64,000 bases of DNA, taken from assembly GCA_016712345.1 (NCBI GenBank), contig JADJRH010000001.1, positions 2,666,001-2,730,000 on the forward strand. The letters are read 5' to 3'. Made by a program: the position numbers and the translations under genes. Shown here piece by piece: positions 44,650 through 61,040 of this stretch. Origin of the DNA: Polyangiaceae bacterium (GTDB lineage Bacteria > Myxococcota_A > Polyangia > Polyangiales > Polyangiaceae). How positions within the stretch are numbered: the stretch's first letter is position 1; the number at the start of each line of letters is the position of its first letter. The notes under the pieces were generated by a model. The model did not search any database. It had not been told where the DNA came from and was given only the letters and a program-made list of their open reading frames with translations.

Positions 44650-44829
44650 GCTGGCTCGGCGCAGCATCGCAGTGAGTACGCCCAAAGCGCAAGCTTGCGA
44701 CTCAAGTACGCAACCGTGCGCCGCGGCGATGCGTGATGAAACGCGCTAAACGCGGGGGAGCCTTGATCCAATGGAAAAGGCTGTTTTTGGGCCGAACGGC
44801 GCGGGTCCATATCTTGCGTGCATGAGCGC

Positions 44830-44858
44830 TTGACATACCTCTTGCTAGCGGCTACAAG
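44830..44858 (+). promoter_or_regulatory. Sigma-70-type promoter of the tRNA-tuf operon
   Basis: TTGACA (44830-44835) is a perfect -35 box; after 17 bases TACAAG (44853-44858) is a 4/6 match to the -10 box. It is on the plus strand 86 bases before the first tRNA (44945), the right place to drive the tRNA-Thr-Tyr-Gly-Thr-tuf operon. No competing promoter is visible in the 295-bp gap, which has no gene. Confidence 0.7.
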
Positions 44859-44944
44859 GCTCGTCCCGTTTGCGACCCCCGCTCGTCCTTTGTCGCGGTT
44901 TCGGCCTCGATCCAGGCAGCACGGTTGTGCCGGGTACTTGAACT

Positions 44945-45017
44945 GCTGGCGTAGCTCAATCGGTAGAGCACCTGCCTTGTAAGCAGGGGGTTAGGGGTTC
45001 AAGTCCCCTCGTCAGCT
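44945..45017 (+). tRNA. tRNA-Thr (TGT)
   Basis: 73 bases fold as a complete cloverleaf: acceptor GCTGGCG/CGTCAGC (one G-T pair), D-arm GCTC/GAGC, anticodon arm CCTGC/GCAGG with loop CTTGTAA (anticodon TGT), T-arm AGGGG/CCCCT around TTCAAGT. It is the first gene of the array. Confidence 0.95.
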
Positions 45018-45140
45018 CGATCGTTTGAACCGGTGGAGAAAACCGACTCCAAAGGTGCCGGCGAGAAAATCTTTACCAGAGAGAACAATTAGGAAGAGAA
45101 ATCGCACTCACACGTTACATCGTTTTTTGCGGACAACTTT

Positions 45141-45222
45141 GGAGGGTTGCCCGAGCGGCCAAAGGGAGCAGACTGTAAATCTGCCGGCACTGCCTTCGAT
45201 GGTTCGAATCCATCACCCTCCA
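45141..45222 (+). tRNA. tRNA-Tyr (GTA)
   Basis: Class II tRNA with long variable arm: acceptor GGAGGGT/ACCCTCC, anticodon loop reading GTA, T-arm with GGTTCGAATCC and discriminator A. The long variable loop and GTA anticodon identify Tyr. Confidence 0.93.
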
Positions 45223-45301
45223 CCGAGAAACAACGTTTCTCGATTGACAATCAACTTCAACGGCGGCTGAGAGTCTTCCGCTCTTTTGCTGCCCGAGAAA
45301 C

Positions 45302-45374
45302 GCGGGCGTAGCTCAGTTGGTAGAGCGTCAGCCTTCCAAGCTGAACGTCGCCGGTTCGAACCCGGTCGCCCGCT
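45302..45374 (+). tRNA. tRNA-Gly (TCC)
   Basis: Acceptor GCGGGCG/CGCCCGC, D-arm GCTC/GAGC, anticodon stem TCAGC/GCTGA with loop CTTCCAA (anticodon TCC), T-arm GCCGG/CCGGT around TTCGAAC. Discriminator T. Confidence 0.94.
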
Positions 45375-45448
45375 CAGCGAAACCTCCGTGTGCTTCGGCA
45401 CCGGCGGCAATCGCAAAAAAAACGAAGCGGCTCCACAGGCCGGTTCGC

Positions 45449-45521
45449 GCCCACCTAGCTCAGTTGGTAGAGCACGTCCTTGGTAAGGACGAGGTCGTCG
45501 GTTCAATCCCGATGGTGGGCT
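45449..45521 (+). tRNA. tRNA-Thr (GGT)
   Basis: Acceptor GCCCACC/GGTGGGC, D-arm GCTC/GAGC, anticodon loop CTTGGTAA-type with anticodon GGT, T-arm with GTTCAATCC. Located 103 bp before tuf, the usual thrT-tufB position. Confidence 0.94.
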
Positions 45522-45623
45522 CAAAAAACAGTAGTTTTGCGCCGTTTAGGCGCGATTTTTGTTGGACGAATCAGAAGAGAACACCCTCTTCCGTTACTGC
45601 GAGTTCACCTTCAGGAGACACCG

Positions 45624-46815
45624 ATGGCCAAGGAGAAATTCAACCGAACCAAGCCCCACGTAAACGTTGGGACGATTGGGCACATCGATCACGGCAAGAC
45701 GACGCTTACGGCGGCGATCGTGAAGGTGCAGTCGAAGAAGAAGCTCGCCAAGGTGATCACGTACGCTGATATCGCCAAAGGCGGCACGGTGCGCGACGAG
45801 ACGAAGACCGTCACGATTGCGGCTGCCCACGTGGAGTACGAATCGGAAAAGCGCCACTACGCGCACGTCGATTGCCCCGGCCACGCCGACTACATCAAAA
45901 ACATGATCACCGGCGCCGCGCAGATGGACGGCGCGATCCTGGTGGTCAGCTCGCTCGACTCCGTGATGCCGCAAACGCGTGAACACGTGCTGCTCGCTCG
46001 CCAGGTCGGTTTGAACTACCTCGTCGTGTTCCTCAACAAGTGCGACGCGGTTGACGATCCCGAGATGCTCGATCTCGTGGAAATGGAAGTTCGCGAGCTT
46101 CTCAACAAGTACAAGTTCAACGGCGACAACGCCCCGGTCATTCGCGGTGCTTCACTGCCTGCTCTTCAGGGCGACGCAAAGTGGGAAGCCTCCATCGGCG
46201 AATTGCTGAACGCGCTCGACAGCTACATCCCCGAGCCTGTTCGCGACATCGACAAGCCGTTCCTCATGGCGGTTGAAGACGTGTTCTCGATCAAAGGCCG
46301 CGGCACGGTGGCCACCGGTCGTATCGAACGCGGCATCGTGAAGGTCGGCGATGAAGTTCAGGTCATCGGCTTCAAAGAAACGCAAAAAGACGGTCGTGAC
46401 CGGCGTTGAAATGTTCCGCAAACTGCTCGACTCGGGCCAAGCGGGTGACAACGTCGGCTGCCTGCTCCGCGGTATTGAAAAAGACCAGATCGAACGCGGT
46501 CAGGTTCTCGCCAAGCCCGGCAGCATCACGCCGCACACCAACTTCCTCGGTGAAGTGTACGTTCTCAAGAAGGAAGAAGGCGGCCGTCACACGCCGTTCT
46601 TCACCAACTATCGCCCGCAGTTTTACATGCGCACCACCGACGTGACGGGCACGGTCAAACTGCCCGAAGGCGTGAAGATGGTGATGCCGGGTGACAACAT
46701 CACGATGGACATCGAACTCATCGTGCCGGTCGCTCTCGAAGAGCAAATGCGCTTCGCGATCCGCGAAGGTGGCAAAACTGTCGGCGCCGGCGTCGTCACC
46801 AAGATTACAAAGTAA
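45624..46815 (+). CDS. tuf: Elongation factor Tu, with 1-base frameshift
   Basis: EF-Tu, the GTPase that delivers aminoacyl-tRNA to the ribosome. G1 GHIDHGKT, G3 DCPGH, G4 NKCD, domain 2 (GRGTVATGRIERG) and domain 3 (GGRHTPFF, REGGKTVGAG) are all present. The frame from 45624 breaks at the A-run 46384-46388 and continues in the next frame; removing one A gives exactly 396 residues, the family length, so a homopolymer error is likely. Switch I is unusual: the normal R-G-I-T-I stretch is replaced by KGGTVRDETKTVTIAAAHVEY, keeping the Mg-coordinating Thr. The start has AGGAG 7 bases upstream. Located after tRNA-Thr and before rpmG. Confidence 0.93.
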
Positions 46816-46821
46816 AACCCT

Positions 46822-46995
46822 ATGGATCGGACGCGGCGCACGCCGATTGTCCTAGTTTGCTCGGAGTGCAAGGCACGTAACTACAAAACGACGAGGAAAG
46901 CCGGCGCAGATCAACCAACAGAAGTAGCGCCGGTTGAACTCAAAAAGTTCTGCAAGCACTGCCAAAAGCACACGATGCACAAGGAGACGAAGTAA
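46822..46995 (+). CDS. rpmG: Ribosomal protein bL33
   Basis: 57-residue 50S protein L33: VCSECKARNYKTT, then KKFCKHCQKHTMHKETK. It keeps both CxxC pairs (Cys13/16 and 44/47), so it is the zinc-binding form of L33. It starts 6 bp after tuf and is followed by tRNA-Trp, the standard tuf-rpmG-trnW-secE order. Confidence 0.93.
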   Translation: MDRTRRTPIVLVCSECKARNYKTTRKAGADQPTEVAPVELKKFCKHCQKHTMHKETK

Positions 46996-47030
46996 GAAAA
47001 AAGCTCTCCGCGCGAGCGAAGAGCTTCTAA

Positions 47031-47103
47031 AGGGGTATAGCTCAGTTGGTAGAGCAGCGGATTCCAAATCCGCAGGTCGGGAGTTCGAGCCTCTCTGCCC
47101 CTG
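47031..47103 (+). tRNA. tRNA-Trp (CCA)
   Basis: Acceptor AGGGGTA/TGCCCCT, D-arm GCTC/GAGC, anticodon stem GCGGA/TCCGC with loop TTCCAAA (anticodon CCA), T-arm GGGAG with TTCGAGC, discriminator G. Position between rpmG and secE is classical. Confidence 0.95.
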
Positions 47104-47195
47104 CCCGAAACACAACGCCCAAAAAAGGGCTTCACGCAACTGTTTCATCACCCACCTGGCCAACTTCGCACTAGAAGGCGGCGGGTACAGCGACC

Positions 47196-47843
47196 ATGGC
47201 GAAGCCGGACACCGACGAAAAAGACGCGGATCGCGACGAAGCCGACGAACCCGAAGCTGAAACGGGATCGGACGAGGGTGACGAGCGTGCGTCGGCCGAA
47301 GAAGGCGCCGATGAGTCTTCGTCGGAAAAAGCCGCCGACGGTGACGACGGCGAATCAAAGTCGCTCGCGCGCGCGAGTGACGACGAAGAGGCCGCCGAAG
47401 ACGATGAAGAGCAGGCCGCTGCTCAGCTCGGTATCCAGCGTTATGTGCTCGCGGCGTTTTTTGCAGCGGGCATCATCGGCGCCTACATCCTCGGCAAGTT
47501 CGTCCACGGCGTATGGGCGTGGGCTGCCAACAAAGAGTGGTTTCACACTTCGCTTCCCGCGCTCGCCGCGGTGAGTGATGAAGACAAATCGAATTTCGGA
47601 ACCGCATTGGGAGCCGTGATCGCGCTCATCGTTGTGGTTCGCACATATCGAAAGGCCAGCGTGCGAGCGTGGGCCGATGAGGTGGCGAACGAGCTTACGA
47701 AAGTAAAATGGCCTACTCGCAAAGAGGTTTCCAGCTCAACGGTGGTTGTTATTGCCGCGAGCGCGGTTGCCACACTTTATCTGGCGCTGCTCGATCGACT
47801 CTGGTCCTTCGTGACTGACTTGTTCTACGGGACCGGGAGTTGA
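47196..47843 (+). CDS. secE: Preprotein translocase subunit SecE
   Basis: 215 residues, longer than the usual 60-130. The first about 75 residues are a highly acidic Asp/Glu/Ser extension; then come three hydrophobic segments (about 84-108, 138-150 and 184-204) and the SecE signature ELTKVKWPTRKEV just before the last one. SecE stabilises SecY in the translocon. The layout (E. coli-like three TM) is normal apart from the acidic N-terminus. It lies between tRNA-Trp and nusG, with nusG starting 35 bp after its stop. Confidence 0.93.
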   Translation: MAKPDTDEKDADRDEADEPEAETGSDEGDERASAEEGADESSSEKAADGDDGESKSLARASDDEEAAEDDEEQAAAQLGIQRYVLAAFFAAGIIGAYILGKFVHGVWAWAANKEWFHTSLPALAAVSDEDKSNFGTALGAVIALIVVVRTYRKASVRAWADEVANELTKVKWPTRKEVSSSTVVVIAASAVATLYLALLDRLWSFVTDLFYGTGS

Positions 47844-47878
47844 GCGCCCCAACATCGCGCGGGCAAACGGACACGCAT

Positions 47879-48409
47879 ATGGCCAAGAAGTGGTACGTCA
47901 TCCACACCTACTCCGGATACGAGGCGAAGGTGCGCGACGCGCTCACGCAGCGCGCGAAGCAGTACAGCCTCGAAGACAAGTTCGGTGAGATCCTGATTCC
48001 GAGTGAAACCGTGACGGAGCAACGTCCGGGTGGCAAAACCCGCGTGCGCCAAAAGCTCAGTCTCCCAGGCTACATTTTCGTAGAAATGGAGATGAGTGAA
48101 ACGGTGTGGCACTTGGTAAAGGACACACCCAAAGTCACCGGCTTCATCGGCAACCAAACTCCGCAGGAGGTGCCGATCTCGCAGATCGACAATCTCCGCC
48201 GCGGCATTGTCGAGAACACCGGCAAGCCGAAGCCTCGGCTCACGTTTGAAGTGGGTGAAGAAGTGCGCGTGCTCGACGGCGCGTTTGCAAACTTCACCGG
48301 CACTGTCGACGACGTAAAAGCCGACAAGCAAAAGCTCAAAGTTAAAGTTTCAATTTTCGGCCGGCCAACGAGCGTTGAACTCGATTTTTCGGCGGTTGAA
48401 AAACGCTAA
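47879..48409 (+). CDS. nusG: Transcription antitermination factor NusG
   Basis: 176-residue NusG: NGN domain (KKWYVIHTYSGYEAKV, QKLSLPGYIFVEM, TPKVTGFIG) and a C-terminal KOW domain (GEEVRVLDGAFANFTGTV, KVKVSIFGRPTSVELDF). It links RNA polymerase to the ribosome or Rho. The start chosen is the ATG at 47879; an in-frame TTG at 47840 would overlap secE. Order secE-nusG-rplK is conserved. Confidence 0.96.
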   Translation: MAKKWYVIHTYSGYEAKVRDALTQRAKQYSLEDKFGEILIPSETVTEQRPGGKTRVRQKLSLPGYIFVEMEMSETVWHLVKDTPKVTGFIGNQTPQEVPISQIDNLRRGIVENTGKPKPRLTFEVGEEVRVLDGAFANFTGTVDDVKADKQKLKVKVSIFGRPTSVELDFSAVEKR

Positions 48410-48476
48410 TCAGGTTTTGCAATTTCACTGAGTTTGACCGCCCGAGCGGCGCGGTACAGCGGACGAGAAACAAGTC

Positions 48477-48917
48477 ATGAAAAAGGTCACTGGGTACGTA
48501 AAGCTTCAGCTCCCCGCCGGAAAGGCGAGCCCTTCTCCGCCTGTCGGTCCCGCGCTCGGTCAGCACGGCATCAACATCATGGCCTTCTGCAAAGACTTCA
48601 ACGGTCGCACGGCCGCGCAGGAAGGCATGATCATCCCCGTGGTGATCACGGTGTACAGCGACCGTTCGTTCACCTTCATCTTGAAGACGCCGCCGGCCAG
48701 CGTGCTCCTCAAGAAAGCCGCGGGACTTCCCACGGTGAAGAAGCCCGGCGCCGGATCAAAAGAGCCGAACAAGATCAAGGTCGGCAAGGTGACGAAAAAG
48801 CAGCTTCAAGAACTCGCCCAACAAAAAATGGGCGACATGAACACCACCAATGTTGAGTCGGCGATGCGCAATCTCGCAGGCACCGCGCGCTCAATGGGTA
48901 TCGATATCGTCGATTGA
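48477..48917 (+). CDS. rplK: Ribosomal protein uL11
   Basis: 146-residue L11: VTGYVKLQLPAGKASPSPPVGPALGQHGINIMAFCKDFN, residues given in part, is the typical N-terminus (PAGKASPSPPVGPALGQHG), with the Pro-rich motif that binds thiostrepton, and the C-terminal RNA-binding domain includes MNTTNVESAMRNLAGTARSMG. Length is as expected. In the standard nusG-rplK-rplA order. Confidence 0.97.
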   Translation: MKKVTGYVKLQLPAGKASPSPPVGPALGQHGINIMAFCKDFNGRTAAQEGMIIPVVITVYSDRSFTFILKTPPASVLLKKAAGLPTVKKPGAGSKEPNKIKVGKVTKKQLQELAQQKMGDMNTTNVESAMRNLAGTARSMGIDIVD

Positions 48918-49056
48918 GACGAACGCTTTCCGCGGCGTTTCGCGGGTGCGTGAGCATGGTCTGCTCGCGCAGCAATCAGGATTTAACCACGGTGAAATGG
49001 GCGCCGTGGGAGGCCGAAAAGCGCTGGTCGCAATAGGCCGCTAGAAAGGAAGGCAC

Positions 49057-49761
49057 ATGCCGAAAGTCCCGAAAAAGAAAGCAGCGGCACGATCGCTCGT
49101 GGACCGCAGCAAGAAATACACGCTGGAGGAGGCGTGCGCGCTTGTGAAAAAAGCCGCGTCCGCCAAGTTCAACGAAACGGTCGATCTGGCCGTTCGCTTG
49201 GGCGTCAATCCGCGCCATGCGGACCAAATGGTCCGCGGCGCAGTCGTTCTGCCGCACGGAACAGGCCAGGCCCTCAAGGTTCTTGTTTTCGCTAAAGGCG
49301 ACAAGGCCAAAGAGGCTGAAGCAGCCGGTGCCGACATCGTTGGAGCCGAAGACCTCGTTGCCAAAGTGCAAGAGGGCTTCATGGATTTCGAACGCGTTAT
49401 CGCCACGCCCGACATGATGGGTTTGGTTGGTAAACTCGGTCGTATCCTCGGCCCCCGCGGCCTCATGCCCAACCCCAAGGTCGGCACGGTCACGTTTGAC
49501 CTGAAGACCGCCGTGGGTGAAGCAAAGGCCGGTAAAGTCGAGTACCGCGTTGAGAAGGCCGGCATTGTTCACGCGCGCATCGGTAAAGCGAATTTCACCG
49601 AGCAGGCTCTGCTCGGAAACGCAAACGCGTTAATCCAGGCGCTCGTTCGGGCGAAGCCGTCAACAGCGAAAGGCACCTATCTGAAGAGCATTACGCTCTC
49701 TTCCACGATGGGCCCCGGCGTTCGCATTGACACGCTCGTCTTCGGCCGCGAGGAGGCATAA
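49057..49761 (+). CDS. rplA: Ribosomal protein uL1
   Basis: 234-residue L1, the rRNA-binding stalk protein: AVRLGVNPRHADQMVRGAVVLPHGTG, with the signature GRILGPRGLMPNPKVGTV and VEYRVEKAGIVHARIGKANF. AAGGAAGGCAC precedes the ATG. The 139-bp gap after rplK contains a CCGCGG/CGCGGG hairpin; whether L1 autoregulates here cannot be told. Confidence 0.97.
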   Translation: MPKVPKKKAAARSLVDRSKKYTLEEACALVKKAASAKFNETVDLAVRLGVNPRHADQMVRGAVVLPHGTGQALKVLVFAKGDKAKEAEAAGADIVGAEDLVAKVQEGFMDFERVIATPDMMGLVGKLGRILGPRGLMPNPKVGTVTFDLKTAVGEAKAGKVEYRVEKAGIVHARIGKANFTEQALLGNANALIQALVRAKPSTAKGTYLKSITLSSTMGPGVRIDTLVFGREEA

Positions 49762-49764
49762 CCG

Positions 49765-50301
49765 ATGGACCGCACGACGAAAGACTCCGAAATCGTTCGC
49801 ATCAAGGAGAAGTTCTCCAAGATGAGTTCGGCGGTATTTCTCGACTACAAAGGTCTCAACGTTGCTCAGGTAACCAAACTCCGCGACGAATTTCGCAAGA
49901 GCGGCGTGGAGTATCGGGTTGTCAAAAACACGCTCGTCAAGCACGCTTTGAAGGAGTACGCGTGGTCGAAGAACCTCGCGAAAACCCTTACAGGCATGAC
50001 CGGCGTGGCCTGGAGCTACGAGGAGCCGGGCGCTGCGGCCAAGGTTGTTAAGGCCTTCCGCAAAGAAAAAGAAAACGAGAAGCTCGGCGTGAAGGCCGGT
50101 CTTGTGGACGGCGCTCTCATCCCCGGTGAGCGCGTTGAAACAGACCTTGCCTCAATGCCTGGCAAAAACGAGCTTCGCGCAACGTTGCTCGCAACGTTGC
50201 AAGCGCCGATGCAGAAGCTTCTGCAACAGCTCAACGCGCCCGCGCAGAACTTCGTTTACGTGCTTAAGGCGAAGGAGGACAAGGCCGAGAAGGCCGGGTG
50301 A
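49765..50301 (+). CDS. rplJ: Ribosomal protein uL10
   Basis: 178-residue L10, which anchors the L7/L12 dimers on the ribosomal stalk: AVFLDYKGLNVAQVTKLRDEFR, VVKNTLVKHAL, and the L12-binding C-terminal helix. It starts 3 bp after the rplA stop with GAGGAGG inside the end of rplA. There is no room for the long L10 leader seen upstream of rplJ in enterobacteria. Confidence 0.96.
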   Translation: MDRTTKDSEIVRIKEKFSKMSSAVFLDYKGLNVAQVTKLRDEFRKSGVEYRVVKNTLVKHALKEYAWSKNLAKTLTGMTGVAWSYEEPGAAAKVVKAFRKEKENEKLGVKAGLVDGALIPGERVETDLASMPGKNELRATLLATLQAPMQKLLQQLNAPAQNFVYVLKAKEDKAEKAG

Positions 50302-50481
50302 GGCCACCCTCCGCTTCGCGAGTGCTGCTTCCCGGATGGTCCGGGGGTTGTGCTTAGCGAGGCTCTCAAATGGGCCGAAATTCGCGGCCCCGCGCTAGAG
50401 AGTTTGCGCGTTTGCGTTTTGAAGCTATTAAGCCGCCCCCGGTGAACCGCGGCGCGGCAAAGGACTCGAAGGAGCATCATC

Positions 50482-50871
50482 ATGGCTGATTTGACCCAGG
50501 AGCAGCTCGTCGATCACCTCTCCAACCTCACCGTCCTCCAGGTGTCCGAGCTGATCAAAAAGCTCGAAGACAAATGGGGCGTGAAGGCCGCGCCGGCTGC
50601 CGTTGCAATTGCCGGCGGCGGCGGACCTGCGCCCGTCGTTGAGGAGAAGAAAGAGGAGCAAACCGAGTTCAACGTTGAACTCAGCAATGCCGGCGCGAAC
50701 AAGATCGCCGTCATCAAGGCGATCCGCGAGATCACCGGCCTCGGTCTCAAAGAGGCGAAGGATCTCGTTGAGGCCGCGCCCAAGGTTGTGAAAGAGGCCG
50801 TTTCCAAAGCCGACGCTGAGGACATGAAGAAGAAGTTGACCGAAGCCGGCGCAACGGTCGCGTTGAAGTAG
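50482..50871 (+). CDS. rplL: Ribosomal protein bL12 (L7/L12)
   Basis: 129-residue stalk protein: N-terminal dimerisation domain (LSNLTVLQVSELIKKLEDKWG), Ala/Gly hinge, and the factor-binding domain (KIAVIKAIREITGLGLKEAKDLVE). The 180-bp rplJ-rplL gap has small G/C hairpins (CCCGG/CCGGG; GGGCCG/CGGCCC) but no gene. Confidence 0.97.
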   Translation: MADLTQEQLVDHLSNLTVLQVSELIKKLEDKWGVKAAPAAVAIAGGGGPAPVVEEKKEEQTEFNVELSNAGANKIAVIKAIREITGLGLKEAKDLVEAAPKVVKEAVSKADAEDMKKKLTEAGATVALK

Positions 50872-50909
50872 AGAGAGGGCGGGATCTGTCGCGCTCAGCG
50901 TACACCCGC

Positions 50910-50960
50910 CAAAACAGACGGCGGTAAGGGTGAAGACCCTTATCGCTTGTCTGTGTTTTG
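50910..50960 (+). promoter_or_regulatory. Bulged stem-loop between rplL and rpoB
   Basis: CAAAACAGAC (50910-50919) pairs with GTCTGTGTTTTG (50949-50960) with a small bulge, and inside it TAAGGGT (50925-50931) pairs with ACCCTTA (50936-50942) around a GAAG loop. In enterobacteria the same junction holds an attenuator and an RNase III site, so a comparable role is inferred. Confidence 0.6.
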
Positions 50961-51141
50961 TCCGACAACCCTCTACCCGCTCCTCCCCAACTGTGTGCCC
51001 CGGGGGAGCGGGCCTGAGGGCGAGCTGCCGAAAAAAGCGGCTCTAGGGCCAGAGTTCTGGGGGATTTGTCCCGTGTGGATTGCCGAGTGGTGATCACACC
51101 CGGGTTGTTTAGGGCGCTCGGATTTCGTCTGGAGGAGTCGA

Positions 51142-55275
<4,134 letters not shown>

Positions 55276-55512
55276 TCGAAGTGCAGCGGCGCGATCTCAA
55301 GCGCTCGACTGAGACGAAGTGTACACATTTCGTCCCCGCGTTGAGCGCTTTCACAGCTCGCTCCAATCGCACTTTGCGCTCAGGCACTTTGAGTTGTTCT
55401 CACGCCCTCATGAGCCGCGCAAAAACGCAGGGCGCCGATGTATCGGCGCCCCGTTCAGCGCAAAACAAAGTTTCGTTGGTTTTGGTCAACGCCGTGTTTC
55501 GGAGGCCCCTCC

Positions 55513-59795
<4,283 letters not shown>

Positions 59796-59796
<1 letters not shown>

Positions 59797-59827
59797 CTGG
59801 TGTACACATCACAGTGTGTACACTAGC
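59796..59827 (+). terminator. rpoC terminator hairpin made of two GTGTACAC palindromes
   Basis: GCTG-GTGTACACA (59796-59808), a 6-base loop TCACAG, and TGTGTACAC-TAGC (59815-59827) form a 13-bp stem with one G-T pair, beginning at the last base of the rpoC stop codon. No long T-run follows, so its efficiency as an intrinsic terminator is uncertain. Confidence 0.7.
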
Positions 59828-60023
59828 CCTCTGACCAAATCTTCCGCACCACCTCCAATGTGTACGCACGACCGTCCGGTTCGTGTACGCAACAAGCAAC
59901 CAATCCTGCTGCCCTCCCCGCCGCGCGGGGCCCTACCCACGCGGCCGCCCCTCCCAAATCGCTCGCACGCTCGCTCAGGGCGGGGCACCTTATTGCGCAT
60001 CGAGCCTCCATTCGTGCGTACAC
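59800..60023. repeat. GTGTACAC/GTGTACGC cluster after rpoC
   Basis: Copies at 59800, 59816 (GTGTACAC), 59860 and 59883 (GTGTACGC) and 60016 (reverse orientation GCGTACAC). The rest of the 276-bp gap before 60073 has no convincing gene. Confidence 0.8.
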
Positions 60024-60072
60024 ATGCCACGTTTGGTGGTGCGGGGGCGCGACTGCGCTACCTTCGGTCGCC

Positions 60073-60840
60073 ATGGTAGACGCCGCCGCCCGCGCCCCTT
60101 CCCACGCCGAACGCTGCCGAACCCTCGCCGCGCGCGCCGCGTTCGGAACGTTGTGTACCGTTCTCAGCGATCCGCCGGGCTACCCATTCGGTTCGCTCAC
60201 AGCTACCTGCGTCGACGAGCAGGGCCGCCCCCTGTTTCTGCTTTCAGAACTCGCGGAGCACACGCGCAACCTCCACACAAATCCAAACGCATCGCTCCTG
60301 CTCACCGAAGCCGATGCTCCCGGCGGCGCGGCCGATCCCCTCGCGCGTGCGCGCGTCACGCTCGTTGGTCATTGTGAGCGGGTGGGCGAGGAAGGCGGCG
60401 CGCGCGAAGCGCGCGCCGCCTTCCTCGCCCACCACCCTTCCGCAGGCACCTACGCCGCGTTCAAAGACTTCGCGATCTACCGGCTTACGCCGCTCAAAAT
60501 TCGCTACGTCGGCGGCTTCGGTCGAATGTCCTGGGTCACCGCCGAGCAATATCTCGCGGCCCAGGCCGATCCGCTCGCGCCGTCCGCCGCGTCGATCATC
60601 GAACACATGAACGGCGATCACCCCGACGCGCTGCTCGCGTACGCCCGCGCCTTTGCAGGCGTGGCCGACCCTTCGCGCGCCCTCATGGTTTCGATCGATC
60701 GTTACGGCTTTGAACTTTGCATCGTTTCCCCCGAGGGCGACACCCGCTCGCGCATTTCTTTTCGCGAGGACATCACCTCTCCCGACGCGGCGCGCCGCGC
60801 GCTTGTCGCTCTTGTAAAAGAAGCCCGCTCCCAATCGTAA
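60073..60840 (+). CDS. HugZ-like pyridoxamine-oxidase-fold / DUF2470 protein
   Basis: 255 residues. The N-terminal split-barrel flavin/heme-binding fold shows ARAAFGTLCTVL, GYPFGSLTATCVDE, LFLLSELAEHTRNL and ASLLLTE, followed by a DUF2470 domain (IIEHMNGDHPDALLAYARAF). This pair is the HugZ-type architecture, members of which degrade or bind heme or tetrapyrroles, though activity here is unproven. Residues 110-125 contain an Arg/Ala/Gly palindromic stretch (GCGCGCGAAGCGCGCGCC in DNA). The ATG at 60073 precedes the domain; the frame extends upstream to 59860 through repeats and is rejected. Confidence 0.87.
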   Translation: MVDAAARAPSHAERCRTLAARAAFGTLCTVLSDPPGYPFGSLTATCVDEQGRPLFLLSELAEHTRNLHTNPNASLLLTEADAPGGAADPLARARVTLVGHCERVGEEGGAREARAAFLAHHPSAGTYAAFKDFAIYRLTPLKIRYVGGFGRMSWVTAEQYLAAQADPLAPSAASIIEHMNGDHPDALLAYARAFAGVADPSRALMVSIDRYGFELCIVSPEGDTRSRISFREDITSPDAARRALVALVKEARSQS

Positions 60841-60851
60841 ACCGCACTATT

Positions 60852-61003
60852 GTGTACACATTTTGCCGCGCGCGGCGCGCCCCCGCTCAACACCATGTGT
60901 ACGCATTGAAGGCGCGCGCAGCGCGCCCGAGATCGCCGCGAATACAAACCACGGAGCTGCGATGAGCGGCGGCGCTTCAATGCGCTCGGGAGAATGTGTA
61001 CGC
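60852..61003. repeat. GTGTACAC/GTGTACGC elements between HugZ and GNAT genes
   Basis: GTGTACAC at 60852, GTGTACGC at 60897 and 60996, with GC-rich hairpins (GCCGCGCGCGGC, GGCGCGCGCAGCGCGCCC) between them. The 200-bp gap joins convergent genes and holds no gene. Confidence 0.8.
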
Positions 61004-61040
61004 AACAGCGCTCGCCGTTATAAAGAAACGCACACGCAAC

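Noticed and set aside
44830..45521. rRNA operon near the tRNA array
   Set aside because: The array leads directly to tuf; no 16S or 23S sequence is present.
46384..46388. Programmed ribosomal frameshift in tuf
   Set aside because: No slippery heptamer or stimulator is known for EF-Tu; homopolymer error is simpler and restores exact family length.
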